The translations under genes and the position numbers were made by a program. A stretch of 64,000 nt of DNA from Ferrovibrio sp. (GTDB lineage Bacteria; Pseudomonadota; Alphaproteobacteria; Ferrovibrionales; Ferrovibrionaceae), in contig NZ_JAOZVR010000042.1 in the NCBI RefSeq assembly GCF_025869515.1, positions 1 to 64,000 of the forward strand, read 5' to 3'. How positions within the stretch are numbered: the stretch's first letter is position 1; each line of letters opens with the position of its first letter. The notes below the pieces were generated by a model. It did no database searches and was not told where the DNA came from. It saw nothing but the letters and a program-made list of their open reading frames with translations. Positions 27,070-35,906 of this stretch are shown here, piece after piece.

Positions 27070-28488
27070 ATGAAACTCAGCTGGACCGCACTGGCCGATG
27101 ACCGCACCGCCGACGGGCTGGCCGGCGCCTGGATCGAAATCGAGGGCTGGATGGCCGGCATGGCCAGCGCCGCCCCGCAAACCCACTTCGCCCTGGTGGC
27201 CGAGCCGGCCTGCTGCAACGACTGCCTGCCGCGCAGCGCGAAAGCCCGCATTGAAGTGTTCACCGACGAGCCGGTGCTGCCGACCGGCCATGCGCTGCGG
27301 CTGGCAGGCCGCTGGTGCGTGCTGCAGGACGATGCCGCCGGCTGGCGCTATCAGCTGCGGGAGGCACGGCTGCTGCCATCTCCGGTGCACAACGGTTTTA
27401 CGCGCCGCGCAGCCCTTGCCGCCGGCATGGCCGGCGGCGTGCTGGCCGGACTCTCGGCCTGGCTACCCGATGCGACGGCCGCCCCTGACGAGGCCGCGCT
27501 GGCGGTCGCGACCCAGGCGCTGGGTGACGCCGTCACGGTCGATCTGCACAGCCATGCCGGTTCGATCGGCGGACTCAAACGGATTCAGGAACAGGCGCCA
27601 TTCACGCCGGTGGCCGATCCGATGCGCGCTGGCCGCATGGCGGTGATCTGCCTGGCCATGGTGGCGGATACGCCGGCAATCAGGACCACCGAGGACAAAC
27701 GCATCCGGCCGTTCCGCGATCCGGCGCCGGGTGAGCTTTATGCCTATGCGCAACAGGCCTTCGGCCGCCTGCATGGCATGGTCAAAGCACAGAAGCTCGG
27801 CGTCATCACCGATGCCGCCAGCATGAAGGCGGCCCATGCCGACCGGCCGTCGGTGATCGTGGCGGCCGAAGGCGGCGATTTCCTGGAAGGCAATCCGGAC
27901 CGCCTCGATGAAGCCTGTGAAAAATGGAAACTGCGACACCTGCAGCTGACGCATTACCGCGTCAACGAACTGGGTGACATCCAGACCGAGGACCCAGTGC
28001 ATGGCGGCCTGACCGCGGCCGGCGCCACGATGATCCGCCGCTGCAACGAACGCGGTGTGATCGTCGATATCGCCCATGGCACCTACGACCTGGTCAAACG
28101 CGCGGTCGATGTCACCACCAAACCGCTGGTTCTGTCGCATACCTCGCTGACCATGACCGCCCGCCCCTATACGCGCCTGATCCTGCCCAATCACGCAAAG
28201 CTGGTGGCCAAAACCGGCGGCGTGATCGGCGTCTGGCCGCCAACGACGATCTTCACGACCATGGACGAATACGCCGCCGGCATCGCCCGGCTGGTCGATC
28301 TCACCAGCATCGACAATGTCGGTCTGGGCAGCGACATGCAGGGCCTGCTCAGCCCCTCGATCTTCCCGAGTTACCGGCAACTGCCGGCGCTGGCCGCCGC
28401 GCTGATGGCGCGCGGCTTCCGGCGCGAGGACATGCTAAAGCTGCTGGGTGGGAATTACCTGCGCGTGGCGCTCGCCACACTCAGCTGA
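27070..28488 (+). CDS. Membrane dipeptidase (peptidase family M19) with N-terminal domain and internal twin-arginine segment
   Basis: A 472-residue protein in three parts. Residues 1-105 are an unassigned beta-rich domain with a CCNDC cluster (48-52). Residues 109-140 look like a twin-arginine signal or anchor: FTRRAALAAGMAGGVLAGLSAW then an Ala/Pro cleavage-like stretch. Residues 150-472 are an M19 renal-dipeptidase-like barrel with VAAEGGDFLEG, LQLTHYRVNELGD, VIVDIAHGTYD, PLVLSHTS and VGLGSDMQG. The first metal motif reads DLHSH, not the common HxD. The ATG at 27070 follows GAGGGG closely. A start at GTG 27052 or 27055 is possible. Internal placement of the Tat-like segment is unusual. Confidence 0.78.
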   Translation: MKLSWTALADDRTADGLAGAWIEIEGWMAGMASAAPQTHFALVAEPACCNDCLPRSAKARIEVFTDEPVLPTGHALRLAGRWCVLQDDAAGWRYQLREARLLPSPVHNGFTRRAALAAGMAGGVLAGLSAWLPDATAAPDEAALAVATQALGDAVTVDLHSHAGSIGGLKRIQEQAPFTPVADPMRAGRMAVICLAMVADTPAIRTTEDKRIRPFRDPAPGELYAYAQQAFGRLHGMVKAQKLGVITDAASMKAAHADRPSVIVAAEGGDFLEGNPDRLDEACEKWKLRHLQLTHYRVNELGDIQTEDPVHGGLTAAGATMIRRCNERGVIVDIAHGTYDLVKRAVDVTTKPLVLSHTSLTMTARPYTRLILPNHAKLVAKTGGVIGVWPPTTIFTTMDEYAAGIARLVDLTSIDNVGLGSDMQGLLSPSIFPSYRQLPALAAALMARGFRREDMLKLLGGNYLRVALATLS

Positions 28489-28496
28489 AACGCCGC

Positions 28497-28919
28497 CTAT
28501 GGCTTGCGGTGATATTTGAGCGGCAGCAGTTCGGAAGGATTATAGGATTTCAGCGCGCCGCCTTCGTCAGCCAGCAGGACGCGTGAATCAGGCGCGAAAT
28601 CGCGCAGCATCTCGCGGCAGATGCCGCAGGGCGCCACCACCTGGATATTCTGGTTCTGCTCGGTCGGACGCGGATGCCGCACGGAAACAATGGCGGTGAT
28701 CGGATCGGCAGCGCCGATCTGCGCCATCGCCTGCCCGACGGCGACCGCCTCGGCACAGACCGAGGCGCGGCCGACATAGGTATCGAGATGCAGGCCGGTG
28801 ACGATCCGACCTGACTGCGTACGCAACGCGGCGGCGATATGGTGGCGGCCGACGGCATAGCGCTGCCGGATCAGCGCGGTGGCGGCATCGAGCAGTTCCT
28901 GGTCGTCCGGCGACAGCAT
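28497..28919 (-). CDS. Cytidine deaminase-like protein
   Basis: A zinc-dependent deaminase of about 140 residues, the size of homotetrameric cytidine deaminases. The zinc and proton-shuttle motifs are complete: CAE (in SVCAEAVAVG) and PCGICREML. Between them lies SVRHPRP in place of the usual short linker, and the N-terminal part ALRTQSGRIVTGLHLDTYVG corresponds to the substrate loop. It could act on cytidine or on blasticidin-like or other nucleosides. It begins 1 bp after the valS stop and is probably translated from the valS message. Confidence 0.85.
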   Translation of the reverse strand: MLSPDDQELLDAATALIRQRYAVGRHHIAAALRTQSGRIVTGLHLDTYVGRASVCAEAVAVGQAMAQIGAADPITAIVSVRHPRPTEQNQNIQVVAPCGICREMLRDFAPDSRVLLADEGGALKSYNPSELLPLKYHRKP

Positions 28920-28920
28920 C

Positions 28921-31560
28921 TCAGCCCAGCTGCTGCAGGGCGTCGGCCAGCTTCTCGGCCAGCGACGACTGGGTGGCGCGGCGCTCATGCTGCTCGTCGA
29001 CCACGGCCTGCGGCGCGCGCGACATGAAGGTGGCATCGGCCAGCTTGGCGTCGATCTTGGCGATCTCGGCCACGGCCTTGTCGCGTTCCTTGCCCAGGCG
29101 CTGCTTTTCCTTCGCGATGTCGATCACATCGGCCAGCGGCAGCACGAAGGTCGCCTCGTCGATGACGATGCGGGCCGAACCCTGCGGCGCGGGCTGGTTC
29201 TCGGTTATCGTCTCGATACGGGCGAGCCGCTTGACCGGATCGGCATGGCGGGCCAGCCGGGCGGCCGTCTCGGCATTGCCGCCATTGGCAATCATGGCGA
29301 TCTTGGCACCGGCCGGCACGTTCAGCGCCGAGCGCGCCGCGCGCACGCCATCGATCAGGCGGATCAGCCAGTCGATCTCGGCCGCCGCCGCCTCGTCCTC
29401 GGCCCGGGCGCCGTCTTTCGGCCAGTCGCGCAGCATCAGGAAGCCGCCAGGCTTGCCATACAGCTTGTCCCACAGCTCTTCGGTCACAAACGGCATGAAG
29501 GGATGCAGCAGGTGGATCAGCTGGCGCAGCACATAGGCGCAGGTCGCCTGCGTCTCGGCCTTCAGCGCCGCATCCTCACCGGTCAGCGCCGGCTTGATCA
29601 GTTCCAGATACCAGTCGCAGAAGCTGCCCCAGGTGAAGTGATACAGCGCACCGGCGGCCTCGTTGAACTTGTAGGCAGCCAGCGCGGCTTCCACATCGCG
29701 CGCCGCCTTGCCCAGCTCGCCGATGGCCCATTTGTTGACCGTGCCTTGCACCCCGGCCGGATCGAAATCGGCCGGTAACGTGCAGCCGTTCATTTCGGCG
29801 AAACGCGCGGCATTCCACAGCTTGGTGGCAAAGTTGCGATAACCCTCGACGCGCTGTTCCGACATCTTCACGTCGCGGCCCTGCGCGGCGAAGATGGTGA
29901 GCGCGAAGCGCAGCGCATCGGCGCCGTATTTGCCGATGACGTCGAGCGGGTCCATCACGTTGCCCTTGGTCTTCGACATCTTCTGGCCCTTCTCGTCGCG
30001 GACCAGGGCGTGGATGTAGACCGTGTGGAACGGCGCCTTCTTGGTGAAGTGCAGCCCCATCATGATCATGCGGGCGACCCAGAAGAAGATGATGTCGAAG
30101 CCGGTGACCAGCACATCGGTCGGATAATGCGACTGCAGCACCGGCGTCTGCTCGGGCCAGCCCAGCGTGGAGAACGGCCACAGCGCCGAGGAGAACCAGG
30201 TGTCGAGCACGTCCTCGTCGCGGCGCAGCGCCACCGCCTTGCCATAATGCTTCGTCGCTTCCGCCTGCGCCTCGGCCTCGTCATAGGCGACGAACACCTT
30301 GTCGTCCGGACCGTACCAGGCCGGAATCTGGTGGCCCCACCAGAGCTGGCGCGAGATGCACCAGGGCTGGATGTTGCGCATCCATTCGAAATAAGTCTTT
30401 TCCCAGGTCTTGGGCACGAACTGGATATCGCCCTGCTCCACCGCCGCGATGGCGGGACGGGCGAGCACCTCGGCATTCACATACCACTGCTCGGTCAGCC
30501 AGGGCTCGATCACCACCTGCGAGCGGTCGCCATGCGGCACCATATGGGTGTTGGGCTCGATCTTCTCGACCAGGCCCAGTGCTTCCAGATCGGCAACGAT
30601 CTGCTTGCGCGCCGCAAAGCGCTCCATGCCGCGATACGTCTCGGGCACGGCATCGTTCAGCTTGGCATGCCTGTCGAAGATGTTGATCATTTCGAGGTTA
30701 TGGCGCTTGCCGACCTCGAAATCGTTGAAGTCATGTGCCGGCGTCATCTTCACCGCGCCCGAGCCCTTCTCGGGATCGGAGTATTCGTCGGCCACGATGG
30801 GAATGCGGCGGCCGACCAGCGGCAGGATGGCGAACTTGCCGACCAGATCCTTGTAGCGCTCGTCCTCGGGATGCACCGCAATGCCGGTATCGCCCAGCAT
30901 GGTCTCGGGTCGCGTGGTCGCCACGGTAATGTATGTCTCCGGCATATCCTCGACCGGATAGCGGAAATACCAGAGATGGGATTTCACCTCATGCTGCTCG
31001 ACCTCCAGATCGGAAATCGCAGTCAGCAGCTTGGGGTCCCAGTTCACCAGGCGCTGGTCCTTGTAGATCAGGCCTTCGCGATACAGTTCGACGAAAACTT
31101 TCCGCACGGCCGCGGAAAGCCCCTCGTCCATGGTGAAGCGCTCGCGGCTCCAGTCGCAGCTCTCGCCCAGACGGCGCTGCTGCCCGGTGATCATGCCGCC
31201 GGATTCCGCCTTCCAGTCCCAGATGCGCTCGACGAATGCCTCGCGGCCCATCTGGTGGCGGTTGATCTGCTTCTCGGCCAGCTGGCGCTCCACCACCATC
31301 TGGGTGGCGATGCCGGCATGGTCGGTGCCCGGCTGCCACAGCGCGTCGCGACCCAGCATGCGCTGGTAGCGGATCAGGATGTCCTGCAGGGTGTGATTGA
31401 GCGCATGGCCCATATGCAGGCTGCCGGTCACGTTCGGCGGCGGCAGCGCGATGGTGTAGGGCTTGCCGGACTTGACCCCGGCTTTGAACGCGCCGCTCTC
31501 CTCCCAAGCCTTGTACAGGCGGGCTTCGACGTCCTGGGGTGAAAAACTCTTGTCCAGCAT
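28921..31560 (-). CDS. valS: Valyl-tRNA synthetase
   Basis: Class I aminoacyl-tRNA synthetase charging tRNA(Val), 879 residues. HMGH of the HIGH motif is at 49-52 (PPPNVTGSLHMGHALN), KMSKT lies near 525, the CP1 editing domain contains TTRPETMLGDT, and the C-terminal coiled-coil arm (KEKQRLGKERDKAVAEIAKI) is present as in bacterial ValRS. The valS-popZ-tolC-pcm order matches other alphaproteobacteria. About 130 bp separates it from popZ upstream. Confidence 0.98.
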   Translation of the reverse strand: MLDKSFSPQDVEARLYKAWEESGAFKAGVKSGKPYTIALPPPNVTGSLHMGHALNHTLQDILIRYQRMLGRDALWQPGTDHAGIATQMVVERQLAEKQINRHQMGREAFVERIWDWKAESGGMITGQQRRLGESCDWSRERFTMDEGLSAAVRKVFVELYREGLIYKDQRLVNWDPKLLTAISDLEVEQHEVKSHLWYFRYPVEDMPETYITVATTRPETMLGDTGIAVHPEDERYKDLVGKFAILPLVGRRIPIVADEYSDPEKGSGAVKMTPAHDFNDFEVGKRHNLEMINIFDRHAKLNDAVPETYRGMERFAARKQIVADLEALGLVEKIEPNTHMVPHGDRSQVVIEPWLTEQWYVNAEVLARPAIAAVEQGDIQFVPKTWEKTYFEWMRNIQPWCISRQLWWGHQIPAWYGPDDKVFVAYDEAEAQAEATKHYGKAVALRRDEDVLDTWFSSALWPFSTLGWPEQTPVLQSHYPTDVLVTGFDIIFFWVARMIMMGLHFTKKAPFHTVYIHALVRDEKGQKMSKTKGNVMDPLDVIGKYGADALRFALTIFAAQGRDVKMSEQRVEGYRNFATKLWNAARFAEMNGCTLPADFDPAGVQGTVNKWAIGELGKAARDVEAALAAYKFNEAAGALYHFTWGSFCDWYLELIKPALTGEDAALKAETQATCAYVLRQLIHLLHPFMPFVTEELWDKLYGKPGGFLMLRDWPKDGARAEDEAAAAEIDWLIRLIDGVRAARSALNVPAGAKIAMIANGGNAETAARLARHADPVKRLARIETITENQPAPQGSARIVIDEATFVLPLADVIDIAKEKQRLGKERDKAVAEIAKIDAKLADATFMSRAPQAVVDEQHERRATQSSLAEKLADALQQLG

Positions 31561-31690
31561 AGGGGGCTACTCGGGTCTTCGGGCTTGGGAAAGGGCGCAA
31601 ATAAAAGACGATCCGGCCGCGCCCGTCCAGCCCCGGGAGCCACTGGGGGCGGTTTGGCCGGCAGCCTTCCGCGGCGCGGAAAGCGCGGTT

Positions 31691-32338
31691 TTAGAGGTGG
31701 TCCTGCTCTTCTTCCGCCTGGATGGTCAGGCGGGCGACCTCGCGCTCGACGATGCGCTGGACGATGGTGGCCAGATGGGCGTCCAGCCATTCCTTCAGCA
31801 TCGGACGCAGCAGTTCCTTGACCAGTTCTTCCAGGGTGCGCTGGCTGTTGCCCATCGCCATGGCGCGCGAACCGGCAACGGCGCCGGACAGCTGGCCCAG
31901 ATGGGCGGCGGCACGGGCGGCGGTCGGCGGCGACACCAGACCTTCCATCTCGTCGCGCACCACATCGGTGAGTTCGAGGATATCGTCGCGCGGCGGTGGC
32001 GGCGGCGGCGCAGCGGCACGACGCTGCGGACGCGGTGGCGGCGGCGGCATCGGCGGCGGTTCGTCGAAGTCGGGTTCGGGCTCCGGCTCGGCCATCATCG
32101 GCTCGGGCTCGGGTTCCATCATCATCGGGTCGGGTTCCGGCTCCGGCTCGGGCTCCGGTTCCGGCATGGCCATCATCGGCTCGGGTTCGGGCTCCGGCTC
32201 AGGGGCCGGCGGCGGCGCGGACTCGGCTGCAGGCGCGGCAGCCGGCTGATCGGCACCGTCTTCGGAAATGATCCGGCGAATGGAGGCAAGGATTTCCTCC
32301 ATGGTCGGTTCATTCTGGCCTGCCTTGGGGTCGCTCAT
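31691..32338 (-). CDS. popZ: PopZ-like polar organizing protein (DUF2497)
   Basis: PopZ forms a polar matrix that anchors the chromosome origin and recruits cell-cycle proteins in alphaproteobacteria. The 215-residue protein has the full PopZ layout: an N-terminal recruiting helix (TMEEILASIRRIISED, 12-27), a long disordered acidic Pro/Glu-rich linker (about 41-117), and C-terminal oligomerisation helices (TLEELVKELLRPMLKEWLD, then IVERIVEREVARL-like). The linker is dominated by Glu-Pro repeats and has Pro-rich runs, consistent with the known need for a negatively charged spacer. Adjacent to valS, as in many alphaproteobacteria. Confidence 0.92.
   Translation of the reverse strand: MSDPKAGQNEPTMEEILASIRRIISEDGADQPAAAPAAESAPPPAPEPEPEPEPMMAMPEPEPEPEPEPDPMMMEPEPEPMMAEPEPEPDFDEPPPMPPPPPRPQRRAAAPPPPPPRDDILELTDVVRDEMEGLVSPPTAARAAAHLGQLSGAVAGSRAMAMGNSQRTLEELVKELLRPMLKEWLDAHLATIVQRIVEREVARLTIQAEEEQDHL
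32069..32203. repeat. Low-complexity Glu-Pro coding repeat inside popZ
   Basis: A run of GGCTCGGGTTCG-like hexamers encodes alternating Glu-Pro interrupted by Met-Met or Met-Met-Met groups (popZ residues about 46-90). Hexanucleotide repeats of this kind can change in copy number by slippage, which would change linker length without shifting the frame. Confidence 0.7.
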
Positions 32339-32609
32339 CCCTTGCCCGATACACTCATTCTGTTACGCGGAGCCTTCATTCCGACCGTGGTCAGCATGAC
32401 AGGCCATGGCATGCAGGCCATCGCCAACCCGGCCGGGGCAGAGTAGCCGGGGCCGAATCAATCAGGTCAATGGTATGCGCGGGAAAGATAACCGAACTGT
32501 TAACCTGGGTTAAGGGATTTCTCCCCGAATTCCCGGTCCGGCTGCGCTTTTCGCCCGATTCGCCAGCATTTCAGCCGCGAACCGGGCTTCGGACAGAAAT
32601 CGAAGATGG
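32339..32609. promoter_or_regulatory. Intergenic region upstream of popZ with a TTAACC-TG-GGTTAA palindrome
   Basis: A 271-bp gap between popZ and the end of tolC, both on the minus strand, which should hold the popZ promoter. The only clear element is a perfect palindrome at 32500-32513 (TTAACC, TG, GGTTAA), about 160 bp upstream of popZ. It resembles a CtrA site but has a 6-base spacer, not 7. No terminator was found for tolC. Confidence 0.4.
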
Positions 32610-33995
32610 TTAATCGGCGTTCAGGCCGCCATCGGTGCCGAACCACTTGGCCCGCACGCGCTCGTAGTTGTCGGTCGGATCGTAATACTCGACCGGCAGG
32701 CTCAGCGAACGCGCATTGAGACGACCGACCGCCGACAGCAGCGTGAAGCCGGCGACATATTCGTCGCGGCGGGCACGAACCTCGGCGACGCGAGCATCGA
32801 GATATTCCTGCTCCTGGTCCAGCACGTCCAGCGTGGTGCGCGAGCCGACCTCGGCTTCCTGCTGCACGCCGTCCAGTGCGATGCGGGCCGCTTCGACCTG
32901 GCTGGTACGCGCCGTGATGTTCGAACGCGCCGTGCTCAGATTCTCCCAGGCCTGCACCACAGACTGACGCACGCTGCGACGCTGTTCCTCGACCTGGATG
33001 CGGCGCTGGTTATGCGTCTGCTTGCGCTGGCGCGTCTGGCTGTAGACCGCGCCGCCTTCATACAGCGGCACCGTCACGGTCAGGGCGATCTTCTGGGTAT
33101 CGGTTTCGAAATTGTTGCGCGTGGTTTCGTCGGCCCTGGTCACCGTGCCGTTCAGCGACACGGTCGGCAGCAGCGCGCCGGAGGCGACACGCACGTCGTT
33201 CTTGGCGGCGACCTCGCGAAACCGCGCGCCGAGCAGATCGGGATTCTCGTCGTAGGAAATCCCCAGCGCGTCTTCCTCGCTTTTCGGCAGTTGCGGCAGC
33301 GGCGGCGGCGACGACAGCGTGCGCGGCATTTCGCCGATCACGCGGGCCAGCACGGCACGCGACGACACCAGCGCGCCCTCGGCCGAAATACGATCGGCGG
33401 TGGCGCGGGCGAGGCGCGATTCAGACTGCGCCACGTCGGTGCGGGTGATTTCGCCAACGCGGAAACGCTCGCGCACCGCTTCAAGCTGGCGGCGCAGCAC
33501 TTCCTCGTTGTTACGGTTCAGGTCGAGCACCGCCTGGTTCTGCACCACATCCATATAGGCGGTGACGGCGTCGAGCAGAACGCGGCGTTCGGTGCTGGCG
33601 AGATCCTGACGGCCCGCCAGGATCAGGGCTTCGGCCGAATCGGTCGCCGCCTCGGTGCGGCCGCCGCGATACAGCGGCTGCGAGACCGTGAGCTGCAGCG
33701 AGTTCGGATTCATCCAGCCGCTCTGGCTGCTCGCCGATTCCGGCGAGTATTCGATATTCTGTCGGCCGGCCTCGCCCGTCAGGCTGACGGTCGGGCGCCA
33801 GTTCGACAATGCCTGCGGCACGCCTTCATCGGTGGCGCGCAACCCCGCACGCGCCGCAAGCAACGTGGGATTGTTGTTATAGGCAGCGCTGAAGACTTCG
33901 TTCAGCGACTGCGCCCGGGCCGGCTGCACCATCGCGATGCAGCTCACGGCAACAGCCGTTGCCAGAATGGTTTTCGTGAAGCTCATGACGCGCAT
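32610..33995 (-). CDS. tolC: TolC-family outer membrane efflux channel
   Basis: Outer-membrane channel partner of tripartite efflux pumps and type I secretion systems, 461 residues. The ATG at 33995 follows AAGGA at 4 bases. A signal peptide ends at ARAQ (about 29). Mature sequence begins LNEVFSAAYNNNPTLLAARAGLRA and has the two OEP repeats, each with a long amphipathic alpha-barrel pair (e.g. DLASTERRVLLDAVTAYMDVVQNQAVLDL, and the second copy SVRQSVVQAWENLSTARSNI). The C-terminal LSLPVEYYDPTDNYERVRAKWF is typical of alphaproteobacterial TolC. No pump gene is adjacent. Confidence 0.95.
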   Translation of the reverse strand: MRVMSFTKTILATAVAVSCIAMVQPARAQSLNEVFSAAYNNNPTLLAARAGLRATDEGVPQALSNWRPTVSLTGEAGRQNIEYSPESASSQSGWMNPNSLQLTVSQPLYRGGRTEAATDSAEALILAGRQDLASTERRVLLDAVTAYMDVVQNQAVLDLNRNNEEVLRRQLEAVRERFRVGEITRTDVAQSESRLARATADRISAEGALVSSRAVLARVIGEMPRTLSSPPPLPQLPKSEEDALGISYDENPDLLGARFREVAAKNDVRVASGALLPTVSLNGTVTRADETTRNNFETDTQKIALTVTVPLYEGGAVYSQTRQRKQTHNQRRIQVEEQRRSVRQSVVQAWENLSTARSNITARTSQVEAARIALDGVQQEAEVGSRTTLDVLDQEQEYLDARVAEVRARRDEYVAGFTLLSAVGRLNARSLSLPVEYYDPTDNYERVRAKWFGTDGGLNAD

Positions 33996-34076
33996 CCGTC
34001 CTTCATCTCGTTTCATCGTTTTCGTCGCGGCGCGTCCCAATCGTAGTCCCCAAACTCTTATTGTTTTGTTATGCAC

Positions 34077-34406
34077 TCAGTACGTCGCCATGCCCGGTTC
34101 GATCCGCTCGGCCCAGGCATGAATACCCCCGGCGAGATTGCTCGCCTGCGTAAATCCGTTCTGCCGCAGCCAGCCGGTCACCTGGCGACTGCGACCGCCA
34201 TGATGGCACATCACCACCAGCGGCTTGTCATGTGGCAATTCGGTAACCCGCTGCGGCACCTGACGCATCGGGATATTCAGCGTGCCGGGCAAAGCCACGG
34301 TGGCCACTTCCCAGTCCTCGCGCACATCCAGCACCACGATGTCCTGGCCGTTCCTGCGCCAGGCATCCAGGTCAGTGACGTCGATTTCCAGCGGGGCTTC
34401 GGCCAT
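34077..34406 (-). CDS. Single-domain rhodanese
   Basis: A 109-residue rhodanese-like sulfurtransferase. The active-site loop CHHGGRS (Cys67) and the flanking LDVREDWE and GGIHAWAER motifs are intact, so a persulfide-carrying catalytic cysteine is expected. It lies between pcm (6 bp gap) and tolC, and is probably co-transcribed with pcm. Confidence 0.92.
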   Translation of the reverse strand: MAEAPLEIDVTDLDAWRRNGQDIVVLDVREDWEVATVALPGTLNIPMRQVPQRVTELPHDKPLVVMCHHGGRSRQVTGWLRQNGFTQASNLAGGIHAWAERIEPGMATY

Positions 34407-34412
34407 TGCGGA

Positions 34413-35084
34413 TCAGAACACGAAAGCGGCGGGACGCTCGAAGCCGGGCAGAACCGGCGTGCCGGCATCGAACAGCACACGCTGCGGAAACAGGTTGCCG
34501 GCCCGCTTGATCAGCACGGCCTGGCCGATCGGCGCCTCCGGTGCCCGCAGCACGCCGATCAGGCGGCCGCCATCGGCCAGCTGGTCGAGCAGGGCGGGCG
34601 AAATCTCCGGCACGGCACCGGCGAGCAGAATGATGTTGAACGGGCCCTGCTTGGCCAGCCCGTCCTTGAGGGCGCCTTCGACCAGGGCGGTGTTGTCGAT
34701 GCCCAGCGCCTGCAGGGTCTGGCCGGCCAGCTGGCTCAGCGTGGCATCGCTCTCCAGACCGATCACCGTGCTGGTCAGCCTGGCCAGAACCGCGACCTCG
34801 TAGCCGGTGGCCGCGCCGACCACCAGGGCGACCTCGGCGGGCTGGATTTCGGCTTCCTGCAGCAGGCGGGCCAGAACCATCGGTTCCATCAGATAGCGGC
34901 CCGGCGCCACCGCCACGTCCTCGTCCATATAAGCCACGCCGCGATAGGTCTTGGGCACGAACTGCTCGCGCGGCAGCGCAGCCATGGCATCGATCACCTG
35001 CTCGTCGATCACCTTGTTGGGGCGGAGCTGGGTAAGCACCATCTGGCGGCGCGCTTCGGCGAATTGGCGTTCTGCTGTGGCCAT
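34413..35084 (-). CDS. pcm: Protein-L-isoaspartate O-methyltransferase-family protein
   Basis: A SAM-dependent methyltransferase of the PCMT repair family, 223 residues with start at 35084. Conserved features are MVLTQLRPNKVIDEQVIDAM at the N-terminus, the AYMDEDVAVAPGRYLMEPMVLARLL segment (equivalent of the substrate loop), the SAM motif VALVVGAATGYEVAVLARL and LGIDNTALVEGALKDG. The SAM motif reads VGAATGY, not VGTGSGY, and the usual acceptor-loop serine is not obvious, as in the alphaproteobacterial Pcm-like subgroup that sits beside tolC. True isoaspartate repair activity is therefore uncertain. Confidence 0.85.
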   Translation of the reverse strand: MATAERQFAEARRQMVLTQLRPNKVIDEQVIDAMAALPREQFVPKTYRGVAYMDEDVAVAPGRYLMEPMVLARLLQEAEIQPAEVALVVGAATGYEVAVLARLTSTVIGLESDATLSQLAGQTLQALGIDNTALVEGALKDGLAKQGPFNIILLAGAVPEISPALLDQLADGGRLIGVLRAPEAPIGQAVLIKRAGNLFPQRVLFDAGTPVLPGFERPAAFVF

Positions 35085-35294
35085 GGGGACGGAATCCGGG
35101 GCTGGTACAACGGGATCGGGACAGGCGCCGTTTATAATGCTGCGATGCCGCAAAAACAACGGTTGTATTATGGGTTAGCCGGTTTCCCCGGCCCGGTCGG
35201 TAACCCCCGTCACAGCCCTGCGGCAGCCCTGACACCGTTTGGCAAAGCCTTGACCCCGCCGGGCGGCAACCCTTAGTAAGGGGCGCGCTCGCGA

Positions 35295-35368
35295 GGTCCG
35301 GTGGCGGAGTGGTGACGCAGCGGACTGCAAATCCGCGTACGCCGGTTCAATTCCGGCCCGGACCTCCA
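35295..35368 (+). tRNA. tRNA-Cys (anticodon GCA)
   Basis: A complete 74-nt cloverleaf with encoded CCA. Acceptor stem GGTCCGG/CCGGACC, discriminator T (U73, a Cys identity element), CCA at 35366-35368. Anticodon stem GCGGA/TCCGC with loop CTGCAAA places GCA at 35327-35329. T-stem GCCGG/CCGGC with loop TTCAATT. Confidence 0.97.
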
Positions 35369-35528
35369 AAATCCCCTCCCCCAAACTGCATTCAGGCCGT
35401 TTTCCCCTGCCAGGTCCCCCTGTCAGGGCCGGCCGACGGAACCTTAATTAGCGGTAACACCCCCTTCTATACCCGTCGCCGCCTGTCTATCTTTGTATTT
35501 CAGGCATTTATCGCGGCAGGAGGCGGCG

Positions 35529-35906
35529 GTGAGAATCCTCGGCTACAGCAAGAACGAAAAAGTCGACCATCTGGTCAGCAAAGACATGCTGGACCGGGAG
35601 TCGCAGCGCAGGCTGCAGAAATTCCTCGAAGAAGTCGAAATGGCAATCTTCAGCGCCAACCGCGAGGTAATGAAGAAGGCGGTGCCGGAGCTGACCCGGG
35701 ACGCCTTCATGGCTTTCGCCGTCCGTGTCGCCGAGGCGCGCGCACGCTACCTGAAGATCGCCCTCGAACTCTCGTCCCTCACTAATCCCACGGCTGACGA
35801 TATCGGCCGGCTGAAAGCCGCGCGCGAAGCCAATGACGAACTGGTTCACGCCTTCGAGGCCACCAAGCGCGTGATCGAACGCGGCTACACCACCCTCGCC
35901 CGCTAG
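35529..35906 (+). CDS. Conserved hypothetical protein, mostly helical
   Basis: A 125-residue cytoplasmic protein of unknown function. The GTG at 35529 is selected because AGGAGG lies 5 bases before it; an ATG further upstream (35493) has no ribosome site. The sequence is almost wholly helical and charged, with YSKNEKVDHLVSKDMLDRESQRRLQKFLEEVEMAIF and a later KAAREANDELVHAFEATKRVIERGY helix. The stop overlaps that of the convergent YciI-like gene in a CTAG tetramer. It follows tRNA-Cys but shows no functional link. Confidence 0.75.
   Translation: MRILGYSKNEKVDHLVSKDMLDRESQRRLQKFLEEVEMAIFSANREVMKKAVPELTRDAFMAFAVRVAEARARYLKIALELSSLTNPTADDIGRLKAAREANDELVHAFEATKRVIERGYTTLAR

Noticed and set aside
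32500..32513. TTAACCTGGGTTAA read as a CtrA box upstream of popZ
   Set aside because: The CtrA consensus is TTAA-N7-TTAA; here the spacer is 6. It is reported only as a palindrome.
35309..35785. A 158-codon frame covering tRNA-Cys and the start of the next gene
   Set aside because: It overlaps a complete tRNA and a gene with a strong ribosome site in another frame.
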